Source: Cytophagales bacterium (GTDB lineage: Bacteria; Bacteroidota; Bacteroidia; Cytophagales; UBA9547). Taken from it: 6,192 nt of DNA. The notes beneath the pieces are model-generated. The model was not told the origin of the DNA. It ran no database searches and was given only the letters and a program-made list of their open reading frames with translations. Positions 1 through 4,566 of this stretch are shown piece after piece (the first letter of the stretch is position 1; each line of letters opens with the position of its first letter). Made by a program: the position numbers and the translations under genes. The stretch is from contig DMUD01000021.1 in the NCBI GenBank assembly GCA_003476475.1, positions 1-6,192 on the forward strand. Direction: 5' to 3'.

Positions 1-48
1 AAAAAAATTTTTGTGTAAAATACAATTAGAAATAAGTAAAAAATTGAG

Positions 49-72
49 ACTTAAGTGCTTAACACATTAAGT
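49..72. repeat. Imperfect dyad / stem-loop upstream of the lipoprotein gene
   Basis: The arm ACTTAAGTG (49-57) can pair with CACATTAAGT (63-72) if the A at 66 is bulged out, leaving the five-base loop CTTAA. No T-run follows on either strand, so it does not look like a rho-independent terminator. It lies 12 bases upstream of the -7 type box at 85-92, where an operator could sit, but the stem is AT-rich and chance is a fair explanation. Confidence 0.3.
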
Positions 73-84
73 AAAGATTTACAT

Positions 85-92
85 TATTTTTG
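85..92 (+). promoter_or_regulatory. Candidate -7 box for the lipoprotein/M64 gene pair
   Basis: TATTTTTG matches the Bacteroidota -7 consensus TAnnTTTG perfectly. The ATG at 170 lies about 77 bases downstream, which would leave a leader of roughly 70 bases. No TTTG or TTG stands at the expected 17-23 base spacing upstream (the nearest TTG, at 44-46, is too far), so the -33 element is missing or strongly degenerate. In such AT-rich DNA a lone -7 match is weak support. Confidence 0.38.
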
Positions 93-169
93 TATTTCAG
101 AAGCTTTTTAGCAAATTTATATTGCCCTTGCAAACTAGAATTTTTGCGAAAAAAACGACAAATAACTGT

Positions 170-631
170 ATGCGAAGCATTAGTTTAATCACTTTTTCCT
201 TGTTATTAATCATAAGCTGCAATGTTTCAGAGCAATCTAAAAGTAGTTGGGAAAATGACAGGAAAGAACCCAACCTAATTTCGTTTCTTATTTTAAGCAT
301 TCAAAAGGATACAAACAATTCAAAAAATATAGTTGAATTTGTCAAAAAAATTGAAAGCATTGGAGTACTAAAAAAACAATACTCTATTCCGACAAAATAC
401 TATTTGACTATCTACGCTTATTCTGGAAAACACATTATTGATTCATTGATACTGGAACATCCCTTATATAAACATTTTGAATATATAGATGAGAATGAAA
501 ATTTTGCGACAAAGGACACTGTCATTAATCATGCTGAATTTTTTGTGAGATTGCAAGGACGTTTTGATGAAATAAAAATATTCGAAACACTAAACAGACC
601 AACCCAAAAGCTATGCACGATGAAATTTTAA
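170..631 (+). CDS. Small predicted lipoprotein of unknown function
   Basis: I do not recognise this 153-residue protein. The ATG at 170 is preferred over an in-frame TTG at 122 because it places a proper lipoprotein signal at the N-terminus: MRSIS, a hydrophobic stretch of about ten residues, then the lipobox I-I-S-C with Cys17 as the predicted lipidated residue. A Ser/Glu/Lys-rich linker follows. The mature part (about residues 33-153) has alternating hydrophobic stretches such as YYLTIYAYSG and AEFFVRLQGRFDEIKIFE, suggesting a compact beta-rich domain with one helix (IVEFVKKIESIG). It is expected to be anchored in a membrane, probably the outer one. The stop is 4 bases before the M64 peptidase start, so the two are almost certainly co-transcribed and perhaps translationally coupled. 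There is no Shine-Dalgarno; the region before the ATG is A-rich. GC content is very low (one sampled row about 22%). A role as partner, anchor or inhibitor of the peptidase is only inference. Confidence 0.8.
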   Translation: MRSISLITFSLLLIISCNVSEQSKSSWENDRKEPNLISFLILSIQKDTNNSKNIVEFVKKIESIGVLKKQYSIPTKYYLTIYAYSGKHIIDSLILEHPLYKHFEYIDENENFATKDTVINHAEFFVRLQGRFDEIKIFETLNRPTQKLCTMKF

Positions 632-635
632 AATA

Positions 636-2045
636 ATGAAAAATTTTTTAACTTTTATGACTGTGCTTTTTTTAACAGTAAGCACTTCAATCGGACAAGT
701 GTTTCAGGTTGACACATTGCAATACCACGGAGATGTAGACAAGTATATAAATGTGGTCGTAATGGGAGATGGATACACCTCTTCACAACAAGAAAACTTC
801 AAAAGAGATGCAACTAATTTATTAAACTATATTTTCTCTCAAACGCCTTGGTCAAATTACATCCGCTTTTTTAATTTTTTTGCAATAAAAGTAGTTTCCT
901 CGCAATCGGGCACAAAACATCCTAATACTGCAAGTGATTGTAAAAATACATCGCCTTTAGTACCAATTTCGAATCCAAATACATACCTAGGATGCACCTT
1001 CGATGCCTATGGCATACATAGATTAATCGTTCCTCAAAATATATCCAATGTTGTCGAAGTCTTGGCAAAAAATTTCCCGAACTATGACCAAGCATTTGTA
1101 ATTGCAAATTCACCATATTATGGCGGAAGCGGCGGATACTACGCTACCTCAACCACAGATTTAAAAAGTCCAGAAGTATCAGCACATGAATTAGGACATT
1201 CTTTTGCGAATCTTGCGGATGAATATTATGCTGGAGATGGTTATTTGACTGAAAAACCCAATTTGACTCAACAAACAAATACTGCTCTTGTTAAATGGAC
1301 AAATTGGATAGGGCATAACAAAATAGGGTTATATAAGTACTGTTGCGGAGGACAATCGGCTTCATGGTATCGTCCGCATAGTAATTGTAAGATGCAGTTT
1401 TTGGGTCAGCAGTACTGCAGCGTATGTACCGAAGCCATTATTGAAAAAATACATTCCCTAGTAAATACAATTGTAAGTTATACCCCAACCATATTGACAA
1501 TAAATTCGCCAAATCAATATCTTGATTTTAAATTAACGGGTTTGATGAAACCTGTCCCAAATACTTTAAAAATTGTATGGAATCTAGACGATGTGCCAAC
1601 ATTACACAATGTTGATTCAATTCAAATTGATCAAAACACCTTATCAATTGGACCTCATACTTTAACGGCAACTGTTTTTGACACTACTGCATTGATTAGA
1701 GTAAACAATCACTCCGCAATACATTTTAGCACCGTAACTTGGTCAATAGATAAATTAATTACAGGCCTTGAACTCAAAAGTCATACAAATAAAATATCGT
1801 GTTCTGTATTTCCGAATCCTGCAACAAATTTTTTAAATATTGAATTTGAATTGGAAAAAAAAAGCGAAGTATCTATTCAATTAATTTCGCTTGATGGTAA
1901 AGCAATTAAACAAATAGAAAACAAAGCAGTGGAAAGCGGAAAATATTCTAACACATTTAACATAGAAAATTTATCATTAGGCAGTTATACGCTTGTATTT
2001 AAAATTGATAACACAACTTTTTCCCATACAATAGTTAAACAGTAA
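636..2045 (+). CDS. Secreted M64-family zinc metallopeptidase with T9SS sorting domain
   Basis: This 469-residue protein is predicted to hydrolyse proteins outside the cell or on its surface. In order it has a signal peptide (about 1-20, cleavage near Gln21), the M64 opening strand NVVVMGDGYT (39-48), the conserved-looking YGGSGG segment (162-167), and the zinc site HELGHSFANLADEY (184-197). His184, Glu185 and His188 are the HExxH residues, and Asp195 or Glu196 may give the third ligand. A cysteine-containing section follows (Cys236, 237, 251, 261, 264), with CKM and YCSVC resembling the C-M...C-x2-C segment typical of M64. Residues about 283-371 look like one Ig-like beta domain. Residues about 389-469 are a T9SS type A sorting domain, starting at SVFPNPATNFLNIEF and ending with a short basic tail. 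The family is named for bacterial IgA peptidases, but most members have unknown substrates and IgA cleavage should not be assumed. The upstream lipoprotein gene ends 4 bases before this start. Confidence 0.9.
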   Translation: MKNFLTFMTVLFLTVSTSIGQVFQVDTLQYHGDVDKYINVVVMGDGYTSSQQENFKRDATNLLNYIFSQTPWSNYIRFFNFFAIKVVSSQSGTKHPNTASDCKNTSPLVPISNPNTYLGCTFDAYGIHRLIVPQNISNVVEVLAKNFPNYDQAFVIANSPYYGGSGGYYATSTTDLKSPEVSAHELGHSFANLADEYYAGDGYLTEKPNLTQQTNTALVKWTNWIGHNKIGLYKYCCGGQSASWYRPHSNCKMQFLGQQYCSVCTEAIIEKIHSLVNTIVSYTPTILTINSPNQYLDFKLTGLMKPVPNTLKIVWNLDDVPTLHNVDSIQIDQNTLSIGPHTLTATVFDTTALIRVNNHSAIHFSTVTWSIDKLITGLELKSHTNKISCSVFPNPATNFLNIEFELEKKSEVSIQLISLDGKAIKQIENKAVESGKYSNTFNIENLSLGSYTLVFKIDNTTFSHTIVKQ

Positions 2046-2062
2046 AAAGTTAAATTTTTACT
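2041..2062 (+). terminator. AT-rich hairpin over the M64 stop codon, possible weak terminator
   Basis: AGTAAAAA (2041-2048) and TTTTTACT (2055-2062) form a perfect 8-bp inverted repeat with a six-base loop. It overlaps the TAA stop at 2043-2045. The stem has only two G-C pairs and no T-run follows, so a classical terminator is doubtful. The five T in its 3' arm could act in a weak signal. No better plus-strand terminator is visible before murQ. Confidence 0.25.
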
Positions 2063-2319
2063 AAAGAAGCTTACATCAAAGAGTCATGCGTTCAAATTAA
2101 TTTGAATCTCTATTTTTTGAACTTGCAACAGATATGCGACTTCACCAAAAACACACTCTTTCCTGTTTTACTTCCTAATGCACATAGGATTTTATTCAAG
2201 AATATGGTCTAAATAGTTTCTGATACCTTTTGGTGAAGCTTGACAAATCATTTCGTTTATTGTAGGAGAAAAGCGTGCCACCTCTTGCTTTCAAAAGCAA
2301 AATAAATGAATTTTACTTA
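2046..2319. other. Convergent intergenic region with palindrome and inverted repeat
   Basis: This gap separates the convergent M64 and murQ genes and holds no intact gene. It contains a perfect 16-bp palindrome, TTCAAATTAATTTGAA, at 2091-2106. It also has a perfect 11-bp inverted repeat: CTTCACCAAAA at 2140-2150 and TTTTGGTGAAG at 2228-2238, arms 77 bases apart. A 6-bp stem with a four-base loop, TTGCTT-TCAA-AAGCAA, lies at 2285-2300, about 20 bases beyond the murQ stop, but it lacks a T-run. The repeats could be folding elements in the transcript ends, or footprints of a decayed mobile or gene segment. Confidence 0.5.
2192..2290 (-). pseudogene. Possible remnant of a gene 3' end
   Basis: On the minus strand, 32 sense codons lie between an in-frame TGA (2291-2293) and a TAA (2192-2194). 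The translation has a protein-like composition and ends in PKGIRNYLDHILE. There is no good start codon: only a GTG near its beginning and an internal ATG. It may be the tail of a degraded gene downstream of murQ, or a chance open stretch. I do not recognise a family. Confidence 0.18.
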
Positions 2320-3126
2320 CTATTTCCCTGCCGCTTCGATGGCTTTTCTTACCGAGCCATGATTACGCAACAAGGTTGCTGCCATTTCTTTCGTAACCGA
2401 CAAGTTTTCCATAATCATCCTAACTCCTCTGTCCACCAATTTTAAATTGGAGAGCTGCATGTCCACCATTTTGTTGCCTTTCACATGGCCCAACTTTATC
2501 ATGACCGAAGTGGTCAGCATGTTTAGCACCAATTTTTGAGCAGTACCCGATTTCATACGGGTACTTCCTGTCACAAATTCGGGACCTACCACCACTTCTA
2601 CCGGAAAATCGACTTTGGCAGCCAATGACGAAGCAGGGTTGCACACTACACAACCCGTTAGCACTCCGTTTTCACGCGCCTTTTCCACCCCCCCTATCAC
2701 ATAGGGCGTTCGTCCCGAAGCTGCAATACCCACCAATACATCATTGATGTTGATTTCATACTGAAGCAAATCTTTCCAAGCTTGTTGGGTGTCGTCTTCG
2801 GCAAACTCTACCGCTTTTCTTATGGCACTGTCGCCACCAGCTATTAGGCCTATGACCAAGCCTTGCGGAACACCATAAGTGGGCGGACACTCTGAAGCAT
2901 CCAAAATACCCAAACGGCCGCTAGTACCTGCACCAATGTAAAAAAGTCGTCCGCCTTTTTGAATCTTTTCGACTACCGCCTCTACGAGCCTTTCTAGCTG
3001 TGGTATCGCTTTTTCTACTGCCTTGGGTACCGTTTGGTCTTCGAGGTTGATGTTTTGCAACAACTCGCGCACCGACATGGCTTCTAAGCGGTCGTAATTT
3101 GATTCTGATTCGGTAATAGATTGCAT
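2320..3126 (-). CDS. murQ: N-acetylmuramic acid 6-phosphate etherase (MurQ)
   Basis: MurQ cleaves the D-lactyl ether of MurNAc-6-phosphate, giving GlcNAc-6-phosphate and D-lactate, in the cytoplasmic recycling of cell-wall sugars. The 268-residue protein is a SIS-fold enzyme with the MurQ signature IGAGTSGRLGILDASECPP (about residues 64-82), then AGGDSAIRKAVEFAEDD and a second SIS segment with GIAASGRTPYVIGG (133-146). VTGSTRMKSGTAQKLVLNM (185-203) is also typical. Glu79 (in SECPP) and Glu110 (in FAED) match by spacing the two catalytic glutamates of E. coli MurQ (Glu83, Glu114). The ATG at 3126 is chosen over a TTG five codons upstream; it gives a length like other Bacteroidota MurQ proteins, shorter than the roughly 298 residues of E. 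coli. No Shine-Dalgarno is visible. It lies 77 bases downstream of the amino-sugar kinase on the same strand, so an operon is likely. The C-terminus ends normally at a TAG, directly followed by TAA. Confidence 0.96.
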   Translation of the reverse strand: MQSITESESNYDRLEAMSVRELLQNINLEDQTVPKAVEKAIPQLERLVEAVVEKIQKGGRLFYIGAGTSGRLGILDASECPPTYGVPQGLVIGLIAGGDSAIRKAVEFAEDDTQQAWKDLLQYEININDVLVGIAASGRTPYVIGGVEKARENGVLTGCVVCNPASSLAAKVDFPVEVVVGPEFVTGSTRMKSGTAQKLVLNMLTTSVMIKLGHVKGNKMVDMQLSNLKLVDRGVRMIMENLSVTKEMAATLLRNHGSVRKAIEAAGK

Positions 3127-3203
3127 GATAATACTTTGCAATTGCTGAAAAAGTGCATCAAATTGGGCTAGTAAGTTTTTTTCTCACTACATGAGATTTC
3201 TTT

Positions 3204-4055
3204 CTAGTTATGCGAACCCAAATGGTATTCTGACAAGGAATCCATCGGGTTGCGAATGATTTTGGAAATGGTGACACCATAACTGTGGCCTACTTCTTCC
3301 AATATGTCCTTGGTGTAATATGCTGTAGAACCTATAAATCCGATAGGCACTTCTTTGTAGCCTTCATATTTGGTAATGCAATTGTCAAACATGTCTTTGA
3401 AACTTGACCGAACTAAATCTTTCATGAACGGGTCGGTCAAGTTTTTTACAATAAAAGGCATAAAAGAAGCTAAATAACGGCTTGGGAAATCTTTCAAATA
3501 CACACTATCTATCATATCGGCTGTGCGATCGGAATTTTCCTCTTCGTACATTTTGCGTAGGTGCGTAGGAAGTAGTTCGCGTATGTAGGCTCTCACAAAA
3601 AGTTTACCCTTGTAGCCTCCGCTGCCTTCGTCGCCCAAAAACAAGCCACCAGAATATACATTTCGGGTAATGTCCTTGCCGTTGTATATGCAAGTATTGG
3701 AACCAGTACCCGAAATACAAGCCAAACCTGGTTCATCACCAAATAGGGCACGAGCAGCAGCCAGTAAGTCGTGATTCACCCATACATCTGTTTTGGGAAA
3801 TGCTTTTCTAAGTGCCCCTGCAATTTGCTCACGTTTGTCGAGCTGCTCGCAACCAGCCCCATAAAAAAAGATATGGGTAAGGGGACGACTCATGTCCATA
3901 TTGGGAATAAGACCGGTGACGATATTATTGTAAATATTGTCGGAATCTTGGTAATATGGGTTAAAACCCACGGTATTGAAGCGCTGGTTAAAACCGTCTT
4001 TGTCTACAAACTGCCAGGTGGTTTTGGTAGTGCCACTGTCTGCTATTACAATCAT
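3204..4055 (-). CDS. BadF/BadG-type N-acetyl amino sugar kinase (GlcNAc and/or MurNAc kinase)
   Basis: This 283-residue protein belongs to the BadF/BadG/BcrA/BcrD branch of the ASKHA ATPases and probably phosphorylates N-acetylglucosamine or N-acetylmuramic acid at O6 with ATP in the cytoplasm. The fold's motifs appear in order: phosphate-1 ADSGTTKTTW (5-14), the likely catalytic Asp96 in NHDLLAAARAL, phosphate-2 ISGTGSN (114-120), the sugar-site GDEGSGG (141-147), and the adenosine-side GFIGSTAYY (239-247). The length fits Bacteroidota members of the family. Phosphate-1 reads DSGTTKT where many GlcNAc kinases have DGGGTKT, but Asp6 and the Thr/Lys remain. The gene stands directly upstream of murQ. 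Since MurQ needs MurNAc-6-phosphate and no PTS gene is seen here, a MurK-like role on MurNAc is attractive, as for the dual-specificity MurK of Clostridium acetobutylicum in the same superfamily. Sequence alone does not decide the substrate, so I give no symbol. A promoter candidate lies 39 bases upstream of the ATG. Confidence 0.88.
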   Translation of the reverse strand: MIVIADSGTTKTTWQFVDKDGFNQRFNTVGFNPYYQDSDNIYNNIVTGLIPNMDMSRPLTHIFFYGAGCEQLDKREQIAGALRKAFPKTDVWVNHDLLAAARALFGDEPGLACISGTGSNTCIYNGKDITRNVYSGGLFLGDEGSGGYKGKLFVRAYIRELLPTHLRKMYEEENSDRTADMIDSVYLKDFPSRYLASFMPFIVKNLTDPFMKDLVRSSFKDMFDNCITKYEGYKEVPIGFIGSTAYYTKDILEEVGHSYGVTISKIIRNPMDSLSEYHLGSHN

Positions 4056-4094
4056 AATTGACTATTAATTAAGGGAGTGATTCTAAGTTTGATG

Positions 4095-4123
4095 CAAAAA
4101 TCAATACTTAGTAATTTTACAAA
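4095..4123 (-). promoter_or_regulatory. Bacteroidota-type promoter for the kinase-murQ operon
   Basis: Read on the minus strand, TTTG (4123-4120) is followed after 17 bases by GATTTTTG (4102-4095), matching the consensus TAnnTTTG in five of its six fixed positions, the first T being G. Its downstream edge is 39 bases from the kinase ATG, so the leader would be about 30 bases. It sits in the 82-base gap after the cytochrome b5-like gene, which implies that kinase and murQ can be transcribed independently of that gene. Confidence 0.5.
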
Positions 4124-4137
4124 ATTCCGAAAATGGT

Positions 4138-4383
4138 TCAATTTTCCAACTTTCCCACCACTTTAAATTTATCGAACACCTTTTCATTGTGCGGGGCATT
4201 CTTCAGTTCTTGGGTCAAATCTTGCCCTGCCCAATGCTCGTAATGTTTACCGCCACGCCATAGTCTCGACTTGGTTACATCGTACACAAGGCCGTTGTAG
4301 GCACACCAAATCTCTTCTCGGTCGTTGCCGTTACGCAAAGCCAGTTGTTTTCGGGTAATGAAGGGAAGATGGGAATTTTCCAA
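4138..4383 (-). CDS. Small cytochrome b5-like heme/steroid-binding domain protein
   Basis: This 81-residue protein consists of one cytochrome b5-like domain of the short, progesterone-receptor-like (MAPR) type. Recognisable parts are FITRKQLALRNG (8-19), the core AYNGLVYDVTKSRLW (28-42), GGKHYEHWAGQDLTQEL (44-60), APH (63-65) and the closing KFKVVGKLEN (72-81). The classical HPGG heme loop is absent. His47, His50 and His65 are the candidates for heme ligands, so binding is likely but not proven. There is no signal peptide or membrane helix, so a soluble cytoplasmic protein is expected; role and redox partner are unknown. The start appears to be TTG at 4383: no ATG or GTG occurs in frame between the upstream TAA and the domain, and the domain begins within about ten residues. 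No Shine-Dalgarno and no convincing promoter is visible upstream. It lies between an acyl-CoA dehydrogenase terminator and the kinase-murQ promoter, so it probably forms its own unit. Confidence 0.85.
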   Translation of the reverse strand: MENSHLPFITRKQLALRNGNDREEIWCAYNGLVYDVTKSRLWRGGKHYEHWAGQDLTQELKNAPHNEKVFDKFKVVGKLEN

Positions 4384-4516
4384 ACTATTTGGTTTGTACC
4401 AGTAAATTTAACTGATAAACTAAAGTGACATAGCTTTTATGACAATCGGCAAAAGAAATGTGATGCCATATGTTTGTCCTTCTCTTTCATTCCAACGAGA
4501 GACATATACTTTGAAA

Positions 4517-4548
4517 AACAAAAAGCCGTCTTTCAACGGCTTTTTGTT
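4517..4548 (-). terminator. Strong rho-independent terminator of the acyl-CoA dehydrogenase gene
   Basis: A perfect 13-bp inverted repeat pairs 4517-4529 with 4536-4548 around the six-base loop CTTTCA. The stem centre is GCCGT/ACGGC, flanked by A5 and T5. Read on the minus strand, the 3' arm ends in a T-rich tract (TTTTTGTTTTTC). It begins 18 bases after the acyl-CoA dehydrogenase stop, as expected for its terminator. The near symmetry could let it also stop plus-strand transcripts. Confidence 0.9.
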
Positions 4549-4566
4549 CAAAAATAAAGGTACGAA

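Noticed and set aside
122..169. TTG at 122 as start of the lipoprotein gene
   Set aside because: It would put 16 polar and basic residues before the signal sequence and spoil the lipoprotein signal. The ATG at 170 gives a typical signal and lipobox.
636..2045. Naming the peptidase an IgA protease
   Set aside because: M64 takes its name from an IgA-cleaving enzyme that is much longer. Nothing in this sequence shows IgA as substrate.
3127..3141. TTG at 3141 as start of murQ
   Set aside because: The ATG five codons later fits the normal N-terminus and length of Bacteroidota MurQ, and there is no sign favouring the TTG.
3182..3196. Small hairpin TCTCA-CTACA-TGAGA between kinase and murQ as a terminator
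   Set aside because: The stem has only five base pairs, and on the transcribed strand it is followed by A rather than T, so it should not stop transcription of murQ.
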